A stretch of DNA of 64,000 nucleotides from Halobacterium salinarum DSM 3754 (GTDB lineage Archaea; Halobacteriota; Halobacteria; Halobacteriales; Halobacteriaceae). Shown here piece by piece: positions 35,954-43,734 of the stretch. Position 1 is the first letter of the stretch. Every line of letters begins with the position of its first letter. Both the position numbers and the translations under genes were made by a program. The DNA lies in NCBI RefSeq assembly GCF_008124605.1, contig NZ_VRYN01000001.1:422772-486771 (forward strand), in the 5' to 3' direction. The notes below the pieces were generated by a model. That model saw only the letters and a list, made by a program, of their open reading frames with translations. It was not told the DNA's origin and did not search any database.

Positions 35954-36418
35954 ATGACCTACGAGAACCTCGACGTGAAACTGGTCAACGAGCTACTCGG
36001 AGACGGCCGCGCGAGCCTCCGGAGCCTCGCCGACGACCTCGACGTGTCGGTCACCACGGTCTCGAACCACCTCCAAACTCTCGAAGACGAGGGCGCTGTC
36101 AACGGCTACACGCCGGTCGTCGACTACGAACGCCTCGGATACGACGTGACGGCCATCCTCCAGTTGAAAGTCGACGGCACCGCGCTCCCTGAAATCACTG
36201 GGACGCTGCGGGGCCACAAGCAGATGGTGTCCGTCTACGAGATCACCGGCGACTACGACGTCCTCGCCATCGGGAAGTTCACCGACACCGACGACATGAA
36301 CACGCTCATCAAGGAGCTGCTGGCGGACGCCGACATCAACGAAAGCAGCACCAGTGTCGTGCTCAACGCGGCCGCCGAAAACGAACAGTTCGAACTCGAC
36401 CTCGACGGCGACGCGTAA
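35954..36418 (+). CDS. lrp: Lrp/AsnC-family transcriptional regulator
   Basis: 154 residues. An N-terminal winged HTH (about 5-55, [23 protein letters not shown]) is followed by an Lrp effector domain (RAM) from about 65 to 140. The protein probably binds an amino acid and controls glnA next door. The very acidic C-terminus is a halophilic adaptation. Confidence 0.94.
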
Positions 36419-36552
36419 CCACCCCTCCGGGAACGCGACCGGACACAGCCGTGGTCGCCGCCGGCGGCACCGCTGGTGCAGTGGAGATCGCGCGCAAAGA
36501 ACGTCGGCGTCGGTCAGCGAGCGGTGCATGCGGGGTGTGGTGACGGCCGGGC

Positions 36553-38223
36553 TTACATCATGCCGCCCATGCCACCGCCCATACCGCCGCCCATGCCGCC
36601 GGCACCGCCGTCGTCGTCGCCCTTGTCCGTCGAGAGATCGCCGGCCGAGATGATGTCGTCGATCTTGAGCACGAGGTTCGCGGCCTCACTGGCAGAGGTC
36701 ACGGCCTGCTCTTTGGCGTGTGCGGGTTCGACGACGCCGGCCTCGAAGGTGTCTTCGAGGTCGCCGGAGAGGACGTTCAGCCCGATGTGTTCGTCGTCGT
36801 CGTTCTCGTGGGCCGACCGGAGGTCGACGAGCGTGTCGATGGAGTCCAGGCCGGCGTTCTCCGCGAGGACGCGGGGCACGAGCTCCAGGGAGTCGGCGAA
36901 CGCCTCGACGGCGAGCTGTTCGCGCCCGGAGACGGAGTCCGCGAAGTCACGCAGGCGGCTGGCGACTTCGACCTCGGTGGCGCCGCCACCGGGGAGGACG
37001 CGGCCGTCCGAGAGCGTCTGGGCGGACACGTCGAGCGCGTCGGAGACGCCGCGTTCGAGCTCGTCGACGACGTGGTCGGTCGAGCCACGCAGCAGGAGCG
37101 TGACGCCGTGGGCCTGCTCGCTCTCGCCCTCGACGTAGAACAGTTCGTCGTCGCTGTCGCGCGTGACCGAGCCCGCGACCACGTCAGCCTCGGAGGCGGC
37201 GTCGAGGTCCGTGACGACCGACGCGTCGAGGACGTTCGTGAGGAACTCGATGTCGGATTTCTTCGTGCGGCGGACCGCGAGGATGCCCTCCTTGGCGAGG
37301 TAGTGTTGGGCCATGTCGTCGATGCCCTTCTGGCAGAAGACGACGTTCGCGCCGGTGTCGGCGATCTGCTGGACCTTCTCCTTGAGCTGCTTTTCCTCCT
37401 GGTCGAGGAACGACTGGAGCTGGTCGGGGCTCTCGATGTTGACCGAGGTGTCGGCTTCGGCTTCCTCGACTTCGATGGCCTCGTTCAGCAGGAGGACGTC
37501 GGCGTCCTCGACTGCGGCGGGCATCTGGTCGTGGACGGGGTCCTTGCTGATGGCGGCACCGCGGAGCAGCTGGGACTCGTTGACGCCGTGGCCGGTCTGG
37601 GTCTCGATGTTGATGTTGGCGGCGTCGACGACGATCCCGCCGTCGTTGGTTTCGACGGCGACCTGGTTGACCGCGTCGTAGATGATGCTCGAAAGGAGCT
37701 CCTTGTCGAGTTCCGCGCCCTTGCCGGTCATCGAGGTCTCGGCGACGCTGCGGATGAGGTCCTTGTCGTCGGGGTCGACATCAACGGCGACGTTGTCGAC
37801 TTCCTCGCGGGCCTGTTCGGCGGCGAGGTTGTAGCCCTTGATGATGGCTGTCGGGTGGATGTCCCGCTCGAGGAGGTCCTCGGCGTTCTTGAGGAGTTCG
37901 CCCGCAATGGCGACCGCGGTCGTGGTGCCGTCGCCGGCTTCGTCTTCCTGGGTTTCGGCGACTTCCACGATCATCTCGGCGGTCGGGTTGTCGATGTCCA
38001 TCTCCTGGAGGATGGTGACGCCGTCGTTGGTGACGGTGACGTCGCCCATCGAGGAGACGAGCATCTTGTCCATGCCCTTCGGGCCGAGCGTCGAGCGTAC
38101 TGCGTCGGCGACCGCGCGGGCGGCCGAGATGTTGTGTTCCTGGGCGTCGCGGTCTTTCACGCGCTGTGCGTCGTCGCCCATGATGATCATCGGCTGTCCC
38201 TGCATTCGCTGTTGCTGAGCCAT
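36553..38223 (-). CDS. Thermosome (group II chaperonin) subunit
   Basis: 556 residues. ATP-binding signatures [11 protein letters not shown] and [16 protein letters not shown] (about 87-105) and the later [10 protein letters not shown] are those of CCT-like chaperonins. The C-terminus ends in GGM repeats (about residues 540-556) that project into the folding chamber. Halobacterium has more than one thermosome subunit; this sequence alone does not tell me which one this is. The strongest TATA box in the window lies upstream. Confidence 0.96.
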   Translation of the reverse strand: MAQQQRMQGQPMIIMGDDAQRVKDRDAQEHNISAARAVADAVRSTLGPKGMDKMLVSSMGDVTVTNDGVTILQEMDIDNPTAEMIVEVAETQEDEAGDGTTTAVAIAGELLKNAEDLLERDIHPTAIIKGYNLAAEQAREEVDNVAVDVDPDDKDLIRSVAETSMTGKGAELDKELLSSIIYDAVNQVAVETNDGGIVVDAANINIETQTGHGVNESQLLRGAAISKDPVHDQMPAAVEDADVLLLNEAIEVEEAEADTSVNIESPDQLQSFLDQEEKQLKEKVQQIADTGANVVFCQKGIDDMAQHYLAKEGILAVRRTKKSDIEFLTNVLDASVVTDLDAASEADVVAGSVTRDSDDELFYVEGESEQAHGVTLLLRGSTDHVVDELERGVSDALDVSAQTLSDGRVLPGGGATEVEVASRLRDFADSVSGREQLAVEAFADSLELVPRVLAENAGLDSIDTLVDLRSAHENDDDEHIGLNVLSGDLEDTFEAGVVEPAHAKEQAVTSASEAANLVLKIDDIISAGDLSTDKGDDDGGAGGMGGGMGGGMGGMM

Positions 38224-38250
38224 GTTCAGTAGATAGATTGATTGCCATTC

Positions 38251-38258
38251 TATATAAA
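38251..38258 (-). promoter_or_regulatory. Strong TATA box of the thermosome gene
   Basis: TTTATATA on the minus strand, 28-35 bp before the ATG, with a purine-rich BRE-like stretch upstream. It is the closest match to the archaeal consensus in the window, fitting a highly expressed or heat-induced gene. Confidence 0.7.
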
Positions 38259-38479
38259 TCCTTTGAAATCGTCTCGGATCGGAGGGCAGCGAAACGGCCG
38301 CGACACGCCCGGACGGCAGCCCACACCACAGTATACACGAGCCACTGTGCCGTACAGACACACGACGAGCCGGACATAGCCCTGGGTTTAAGTTCCGACT
38401 GACGCCACGGCACCAACAACTTTTAGCAGCCGCCACGACGGTGACAACGCATCCGCCGCGTCGCGGACACGCCACACAC

Positions 38480-39685
38480 ATGACCACCAAAGGCTCCCCG
38501 ACGGCACCCACGGACCGCATCATCGGGCTGGACGCGCTCCGTGGCGTGGCGTTGCTGGGCATCCTCGTCATCAACGTCCGCGCGTTCTCCATGCCCGAAG
38601 TCGTGCTGTTGAACCCCACCGCGTACGGCGACTTCACCGGCATGAACTACTGGGCGTGGCTGGCCGGCCACCTCCTCGTGAAACAGAAGTTCATCACCGT
38701 GTTCACGCTGCTGTTCGGCACCGGGGTGGCGATGTTCGTTCGCAACCGCGAGCGCGACGGCGACCCGGCGGTCACGCTGCACGTCCGGCGGTCGCTGTGG
38801 CTGATCGCGTTCGGCCTCGTACACGCCTACGTGCTCTGGTACGGCGACATCCTGGTGGCGTACGGCGTCACCGCGCTGTTCGTCGTTGCCGCCCGCAACT
38901 GGGAGACACGGGACCTCCTGCTCGCCGGCACCGCGCTGCTCGCCGTGCCCACGCTGTTGACCCTGTTGTCGGCGCTGGTCGCCGATCCCGGTGTCTTCGC
39001 GAGCAGCTGGCAGCCCGCCGATGGCGCGCTGCAGGCGCAGATCGAGGCCTACCGCGGGGGCTGGAGCGCCCAGCTCGCCCACCGCGTCGACTCCGCGCTC
39101 GGCCGCCAGACCACCGGCTACATCGCCAACACCGGCTGGCGGACCGCGGGCCTGATGCTGTACGGGATGGCGCTGTTCCACACCGGCGTCACCACCAACG
39201 ACAGATCCCGGGCGTTCTACCGGCGGCTGGTCGCCGTCGGCGGCACCGTCGGGCTGGCCGTGACCGCCGCCGGCGTCTGGTATATCACGGCCGCCGACTG
39301 GGCCGCGTCCGCCGGGCTGCTCTGGGGGCAGTTCAACTACTGGGGCAGCGTTCCCCTGGCCGGGGCCTACCTCGGAGCCGTGATGCTGGTCGCCAAGCGC
39401 TGGCCAACGGGCGTCGTCACGCGCGGGCTGGCCGCCGTCGGCCGCACCGCGTTCAGCAACTACATCCTCCAGACCGTCGTCGCCACGGCGATCTTCTACG
39501 GCCACGGCCTCGGGCTGTTCGGCCGGGTCTCCCGGGTGGCGGCGCTGGGTATCGTGGCCGCCGTGTGGGTGGGACAGATCGCGCTGTCGGTGCTCTGGGT
39601 GCGGTACTTCCAGTATGGCCCCCTGGAGTGGCTGTGGCGCGCGCTCACCTACCGAACCCGGCCGCCGATGCGCGCCACGGACTGA
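38480..39685 (+). CDS. DUF418-domain membrane protein
   Basis: 401 residues from the ATG at 38480. It starts with the family motif RIIGLDALRGVALLGILVIN, and FTLLFGTGVAMF and the DUF418 C-terminal half with FSNYILQT follow. Nine or ten helices are predicted. DUF418 proteins are related to membrane acyltransferases; substrate unknown. A GTG at 38441 is in frame, but the TATA-like CTTTTAGC at 38418-38426 would start transcription after it, so the ATG is preferred. Confidence 0.88.
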   Translation: MTTKGSPTAPTDRIIGLDALRGVALLGILVINVRAFSMPEVVLLNPTAYGDFTGMNYWAWLAGHLLVKQKFITVFTLLFGTGVAMFVRNRERDGDPAVTLHVRRSLWLIAFGLVHAYVLWYGDILVAYGVTALFVVAARNWETRDLLLAGTALLAVPTLLTLLSALVADPGVFASSWQPADGALQAQIEAYRGGWSAQLAHRVDSALGRQTTGYIANTGWRTAGLMLYGMALFHTGVTTNDRSRAFYRRLVAVGGTVGLAVTAAGVWYITAADWAASAGLLWGQFNYWGSVPLAGAYLGAVMLVAKRWPTGVVTRGLAAVGRTAFSNYILQTVVATAIFYGHGLGLFGRVSRVAALGIVAAVWVGQIALSVLWVRYFQYGPLEWLWRALTYRTRPPMRATD

Positions 39686-39733
39686 GGCGGGGCGGCGACG
39701 CCGCCGCTGGGCGCTCGGAGCTATCGCGAGAAA

Positions 39734-39815
39734 CGCCGGGACAGGGATTTGAACCCTGAACCCCGTAAGGGGACACGCTTTCCAGGCGTGCGCTTTGCCA
39801 TTCGGCCATCCCGGC
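39734..39815 (-). tRNA. tRNA-Ser (anticodon GGA)
   Basis: 82 bases on the minus strand. A seven-pair acceptor stem (GCCGGGA with TCCCGGC) carries the discriminator G. The anticodon loop CTGGAAA has anticodon GGA, the variable arm is long with stem CCCC/GGGG (class II), and the T arm CAGGGTTCAAATCCCTG is intact. GGA reads UCC and UCU. The long arm and G discriminator are identity elements for the SerRS encoded at 22159-23541. CCA is not encoded. Confidence 0.97.
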
Positions 39816-39861
39816 CCAGTCCTCCGTACCGGGGTCGTGCGTTTAAACCCTTCTGTTCGGG

Positions 39862-40056
39862 TCAGTCGCCGACTCGGATCCGCGCAGCGCGGCCGGTGGC
39901 GGCGCCGACGGCGAACACGACGAGTGCAACCCCGAACAGCGGGGGCAACGGAACGGCAGCGCCGGTCACCAGCACGTACGCCTGCGCGAGCACGAGGAAC
40001 GCGAGCGCGGCGATGCAACCCCACAGCAGGGTGTCGGTCGTGCGGGCGGCGACCAT
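39862..40056 (-). CDS. Small two-helix membrane protein, unknown
   Basis: 64 residues with two hydrophobic helices (about 9-31 and 37-54) and a basic end. The ATG lies 3 bp after the ridA stop, so it is the third gene of ilvA-ridA-small protein. Function unknown. Confidence 0.75.
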   Translation of the reverse strand: MVAARTTDTLLWGCIAALAFLVLAQAYVLVTGAAVPLPPLFGVALVVFAVGAATGRAARIRVGD

Positions 40057-40059
40057 GCC

Positions 40060-40443
40060 TCAGTCGCGCTGTGCGGCGATGGCTTCGATCTCGACGCCGA
40101 CGCCCTTCGGGAGGGCGGCGACTTCGACGGCGGAGCGCGCGGGCGGGTTGTCCTGGAAGTACTCCTTGTACGCGGCGTTCATGGCGTCGAAGTCGTCCAT
40201 GTCGTCCATGAACACGGACACCTTGAGCACGTCCTGCATGTTCAGCCCCTCCGCTTCGAGGATGGCTTTGACGTTTTCGAGGCTCTGGCGGGTCTGGACG
40301 TCGATGGGCTCGTCGGCGATGAGCTCGCCGTCGGGCGTCATCGGGATCTGACCGGCGGTGAACACGACGTCACCGTCGGTGGCTGCCTGACTGTACGCGC
40401 CGACCGCGGCGGGCGCATCAGCGGTTTCAATCGGGCGCTTCAT
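40060..40443 (-). CDS. ridA: RidA-family enamine/imine deaminase
   Basis: 127 residues from the ATG at 40443. The signatures GAYSQA, FTAGQIPM and the substrate Arg in PARSAVEVAALP are intact. RidA hydrolyses reactive enamines and imines such as 2-aminoacrylate formed by PLP dehydratases. The threonine dehydratase gene lies 50 bp upstream on the same strand, a direct substrate link. It also has its own TATA box and an inverted repeat. Confidence 0.95.
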   Translation of the reverse strand: MKRPIETADAPAAVGAYSQAATDGDVVFTAGQIPMTPDGELIADEPIDVQTRQSLENVKAILEAEGLNMQDVLKVSVFMDDMDDFDAMNAAYKEYFQDNPPARSAVEVAALPKGVGVEIEAIAAQRD

Positions 40444-40450
40444 GCTCGTG

Positions 40451-40467
40451 ACGTGGCACCCCCACGT
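40451..40467. promoter_or_regulatory. Inverted repeat ACGTGG-N5-CCACGT at the ridA promoter
   Basis: Perfect 6-bp arms (40451-40456, 40462-40467) lie between the TATA box and the ridA start codon, where a bound protein would block initiation. Confidence 0.4.
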
Positions 40468-40474
40468 CTTAAAC
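40468..40474 (-). promoter_or_regulatory. TATA box of ridA
   Basis: GTTTAAG on the minus strand, 25-31 bp before the ATG at 40443. Confidence 0.55.
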
Positions 40475-40493
40475 CTACGAGGTCCGGGCCGCG

Positions 40494-41726
40494 TCACTCG
40501 CTGACGATCTGGGGGCCGTTGAGCACCGTGACGTCGAAGCCCTCGTCCTGGATCCGGGTGAGCAGCCGGTCGACGTGTTCGGGGCCTCGCGTTTCGAGGT
40601 CGAGTTCGACCTCGGTGGCGTTCATCGCGATGTCGCGGTTGGTGCGGTCGTGCTGGATGGCGTAGATGTTCGCGCGCTCCTCGGCGGCGGTCGCCAGCAG
40701 GTCGTTGAGGCTGCCCGGGCTGTCCTTGAGCACGGTGCGGATCTTGACGTAGCGGCCCTGGTCGACGAGCCCGCGAACGATCACCGTGGTGAGGAGGTTG
40801 AGGTCGATGTTGCCACCGCAGAGCGCGGGCACGATGGTTTCGCCGTCCGCGTACTCGAATTTGTCCTCCAGGACGGCCGCGAGCGCGGTGGCGCCGGCAC
40901 CCTCAACGAGGGTTTTCCCGCGCTCCAGCAGCAACACGAGCGCGGTGGCGATCTCGTCGTCGGAAACGGTGACGACCTCGTCGACGTACTCCTGGATGAC
41001 GGGGAACGTCTGCGCCCCGACCTGCCGGACGGCGATGCCGTCCGCGATGGTGTCGACGTGATCGACGGCCTGTGGCTGGCCCTTGTCGAGGGACCGCGCG
41101 ACCGTCGAGGCCCCCTCTGCCTGCACGCCGATGACGCGCACGTCGTCGAGTTCCCCCTTGAGCGCGGTGGCGACGCCGGAGATGAGGCCACCGCCACCGA
41201 TGGGGACAACGACGGTGTCAACCGTCGGACAGTCCGCGGCGATTTCGAGGCCCAGGGTGCCCTGGCCGGCCATGATGTACTCGTCGTCGAAGGCGTGGAC
41301 GTACGTGCGGCCTTCGGCGGCTTCGAGTTCGTGGGCGTGGGCCTGTGCGTCGTCGTAGTCGGCGCCGTGGAGGACGACTTCGGCGCCGTAGCTCTTGGTG
41401 GCCTTGATCTTCGAGATGGGCGCGGACTCCGGCATCACCACCTTCGAGTCGACGCCCGACCGGGAGGCCGCGAGCGCGACGCCCTGGGCGTGGTTGCCGG
41501 CCGACGCGGTGACCACGCCGGCGTCCTGCTGGTCGGCGGAGAGCGTGCGGATGCGGTTGGTCGCGCCACGGATCTTGAACGAGCCGGTGCGCTGGAAACA
41601 CTCCAGCTTCGGGCGGACGTCCGCGCCGGTGAGATCGGAGAACGTATGCGAGTACTCAAGCGGTGTGTGGCGGGCGGTTTCGGAGACGCGCTCGCGGGCG
41701 TCCCGAATGTCGGACAGCGAGAGCAT
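40494..41726 (-). CDS. ilvA: Threonine ammonia-lyase (threonine dehydratase)
   Basis: 410 residues from the ATG at 41726. The PLP lysine is in TGSFKIRGATNRI, the PLP-phosphate glycine loop in VPIGGGGLISG, and an ACT domain (about 335-405) ends the protein. It converts threonine to 2-oxobutanoate, via an enamine, for isoleucine synthesis or catabolism. ACT domains usually bind amino acids as effectors. ridA follows directly. Confidence 0.95.
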   Translation of the reverse strand: MLSLSDIRDARERVSETARHTPLEYSHTFSDLTGADVRPKLECFQRTGSFKIRGATNRIRTLSADQQDAGVVTASAGNHAQGVALAASRSGVDSKVVMPESAPISKIKATKSYGAEVVLHGADYDDAQAHAHELEAAEGRTYVHAFDDEYIMAGQGTLGLEIAADCPTVDTVVVPIGGGGLISGVATALKGELDDVRVIGVQAEGASTVARSLDKGQPQAVDHVDTIADGIAVRQVGAQTFPVIQEYVDEVVTVSDDEIATALVLLLERGKTLVEGAGATALAAVLEDKFEYADGETIVPALCGGNIDLNLLTTVIVRGLVDQGRYVKIRTVLKDSPGSLNDLLATAAEERANIYAIQHDRTNRDIAMNATEVELDLETRGPEHVDRLLTRIQDEGFDVTVLNGPQIVSE

Positions 41727-41740
41727 ACTCGCTGGTATGC
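41723..41740. promoter_or_regulatory. Inverted repeat GCATAC-N6-GTATGC over the ilvA start
   Basis: Perfect 6-bp arms (41723-41728, 41735-41740) overlap the start codon and the expected transcription start of a leaderless mRNA. It is a candidate operator or autoregulatory site. Confidence 0.4.
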
Positions 41741-41749
41741 GTGGTCCGG

Positions 41750-41757
41750 GTTTAACC
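41750..41757 (-). promoter_or_regulatory. TATA box of ilvA
   Basis: GGTTAAAC on the minus strand, 24-31 bp before the ATG at 41726. Confidence 0.6.
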
Positions 41758-41902
41758 GTTGGTGGTGGGCGGCGAAGAACGCGAGAACGGAGCGTGTGAC
41801 AGCTATCGGTAGGACGCCCACGAACATAAAACCGATCGAAGCGGAGTGAAAGTGAAACTTCGAGTGGGGGCTTGGTTAGACGGGGCACGCGTGTGCCGGT
41901 TC

Positions 41903-41918
41903 CGCAGTCGCGACTGCG
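41903..41918. repeat. 16-bp perfect palindrome CGCAGTCGCGACTGCG
   Basis: Located in the 282-bp gap between ilvA and the lipoprotein gene, about 60 bp upstream of the likely lipoprotein TATA. A second hairpin (GGCAC-GCGT-GTGCC) lies about 7 bp before it. Besides these and the two promoters I see nothing else in the gap. Confidence 0.65.
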
Positions 41919-41979
41919 AATCAGGTGGTCGATCGTGCCGTGAGGGATCGGTCTACGCAGCACAGGACACCGAGAAAGC

Positions 41980-41986
41980 ATTTACC
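41980..41986 (+). promoter_or_regulatory. TATA box of the orphan lipoprotein gene
   Basis: ATTTACC lies 23-29 bp before the ATG at 42009. Confidence 0.45.
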
Positions 41987-42008
41987 CGATCGGGGAGCAC
42001 ACGCAGCC

Positions 42009-42443
42009 ATGTCCGAGGCCCGGACCCGGCGGCGCTTGCTTTCGAGTGTGGCGCTCGCCGTCGTCGCAGGACTCACCGGCTGTTCGACGGACAGACAGTC
42101 GGACACAGCACCGAACGAAACGTCACTGACGGATTCAACGGCCAAAGAACGGGCGCTCGCTGCCGAAGCGGAGTATCTTCGGTCCGAACTCTCCGGCGCG
42201 AGTTGCCTCCACAACTGGGGAACCAGTGCGACGGCGGTTCGAAAGAACGCGACGGTCACGAACCGGACAGCGGACGGCGTTCGCGTTGCGGTGGTTCATC
42301 CGTACTGGAGCACGGAATCGTGGACCGAACCAGCGTCGAACAGGTCGCATAAGACACACACGGACGGTGGCTCACACGCCCACTACCTCGTGACGCCGGC
42401 GACCGTCGAGCGTGTCGACGGCGACTCGCTGGCTCCGTGCTGA
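42009..42443 (+). CDS. Tat-type lipoprotein, unknown function
   Basis: 144 residues. The N-terminus RTRRRLLSSVALAV with lipobox GLTGC directs Tat export and lipid anchoring. The remainder has a conserved-looking WGTSATAV and VHPYWSTES, a His-rich stretch near residues 117-125 (RSHKTHTDGGSHAH) and Cys residues at 65 and 144. The His cluster might bind metal, but this is a guess. No family recognised. G+C is a little lower than around it. Confidence 0.7.
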   Translation: MSEARTRRRLLSSVALAVVAGLTGCSTDRQSDTAPNETSLTDSTAKERALAAEAEYLRSELSGASCLHNWGTSATAVRKNATVTNRTADGVRVAVVHPYWSTESWTEPASNRSHKTHTDGGSHAHYLVTPATVERVDGDSLAPC

Positions 42444-42493
42444 GTGTGCAGCCGGGGTGGCTCCGAGCGGAGCAGCCGAGCGAGCAGTGACAG

Positions 42494-43624
42494 TTACCGC
42501 TCGTCGAGGGGCGTGCTGTCGCGGTCCTCGGCACCCACGTATCGCGCGCGCGGTCGGATGAGGCGATTGTCGTCGTACTGTTCGAGGACGTGGCCGACCC
42601 AGCCGCCGACGCGGGACATGGCGAAGATCGGCGTGTAGATGTCGACGGGGATCCCCATCTGGTAGTACGTCGACGCCGAGTAGAAATCAACGTTCGGCGC
42701 GAGGCCCTTCTCATCAGCCATGTAGTCCTCGATGGCGACGCTCATCTCGTACCATTTGGTGTCGCCGGCGGCCGCACCGAGCTCCTCGCTGCGCTCGCTG
42801 AGGATGTGCGCCCGGGGGTCTTTGACGTTGTAGACGCGGTGGCCGAAGCCCATCACGCGCTCGCCGTTCGCTAGGGCGTCCTGGACCCAGGACAGCGGGT
42901 CCTTGTCGCTGTCGTCGACCTCCTTGAGCATCCGCATGACGTTGGCGTTCGCGCCGCCGTGGAGGCTGCCCGAGAGCGTGCCGATCGCGGACGTGACCGC
43001 GGCGTGGACGTCCGCCAGCGTGCTTGCCGTGACCATCCCGGAGAACGTGGACGCGTTCAGGCCGTGGTCGGCGTGCAACACCAGCGCCTGGTCGAAGACG
43101 TCCGCGAGCACGTCGTCGGGCGCCTCGCCGTTCAGCATGTACAGGAAGTTCGCGGCGTGGCCGAGGTCGTCGCGGGGCGCGACCACGTCGTCGCCGTTCC
43201 GGAGGCGCGTGAACGCCGCGACGATGGTGGGGAGTTTCGCGGTGATGCGTTTCCCTGACTCGCGGGCGTCGTCGGGGTCCGAGCCGCCGGCGGTGTCGTC
43301 GTGCGCGGACAGCGCCGAGGCGGCGGTTCGGAGCGCGGCCATCGGGTCGGCGTCGGCGGCCGCGAGGTTCTCGATGAGCGCGAGGACGTCGTCGTCGATC
43401 TCGCGGTGGCTCGCCATGTCCGCCCGGAAGGCGTCGAGTTCGGATCGCGTCGGGAGGTCGCCGTGCCAAAGCAGGTACAACACTTCCTCGTAGCTGGCGG
43501 TGCGCGCGAGGTCCTCGATGGCGTATCCGCAGTACACGAGCTTGCCGGCGTCGCCGTCGATGAAGCTCAGGTCGGATTCGGCCACGAGCACGTCTTCGAG
43601 CCCCTTCTTGAGTTCGTCGGACAT
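42494..43624 (-). CDS. citZ: Citrate synthase
   Basis: 376 residues, the usual size of archaeal/bacterial type I citrate synthase. Catalytic segments: LHADHGLNASTF, GSLHGGANANVMRML and VMGFGHRVYNVKDPRA. It condenses acetyl-CoA with oxaloacetate at the start of the TCA cycle. It may also act on propionyl-CoA (methylcitrate synthase), which the sequence does not settle. Divergent from the PhoU/TrkA-C gene. Confidence 0.94.
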   Translation of the reverse strand: MSDELKKGLEDVLVAESDLSFIDGDAGKLVYCGYAIEDLARTASYEEVLYLLWHGDLPTRSELDAFRADMASHREIDDDVLALIENLAAADADPMAALRTAASALSAHDDTAGGSDPDDARESGKRITAKLPTIVAAFTRLRNGDDVVAPRDDLGHAANFLYMLNGEAPDDVLADVFDQALVLHADHGLNASTFSGMVTASTLADVHAAVTSAIGTLSGSLHGGANANVMRMLKEVDDSDKDPLSWVQDALANGERVMGFGHRVYNVKDPRAHILSERSEELGAAAGDTKWYEMSVAIEDYMADEKGLAPNVDFYSASTYYQMGIPVDIYTPIFAMSRVGGWVGHVLEQYDDNRLIRPRARYVGAEDRDSTPLDER

Positions 43625-43702
43625 GCTATAGGCTCACCCACGCCGGTCCTAATGGGTATCGGTTTTTTGTGTGAAATAATCGCTCGGGGCCGAGTACGCC
43701 AA

Positions 43703-43710
43703 CGTTTAAC
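43703..43710 (+). promoter_or_regulatory. TATA box of the PhoU/TrkA-C gene
   Basis: CGTTTAAC lies 25-32 bp before the ATG at 43735. Confidence 0.55.
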
Positions 43711-43734
43711 GCAACCGGGGGCGAAGCCGGGCGT

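Noticed and set aside
36553-36600. Repeated CCGCCCATGCC-like DNA units
   Set aside because: They encode the GGM repeat of the thermosome C-terminus, so this is coding repetition and not a regulatory or CRISPR repeat.
38441-38479. GTG at 38441 as start of the DUF418 gene
   Set aside because: The TATA-like element at 38418-38426 would initiate after this codon, and the added residues are polar and not conserved-looking.
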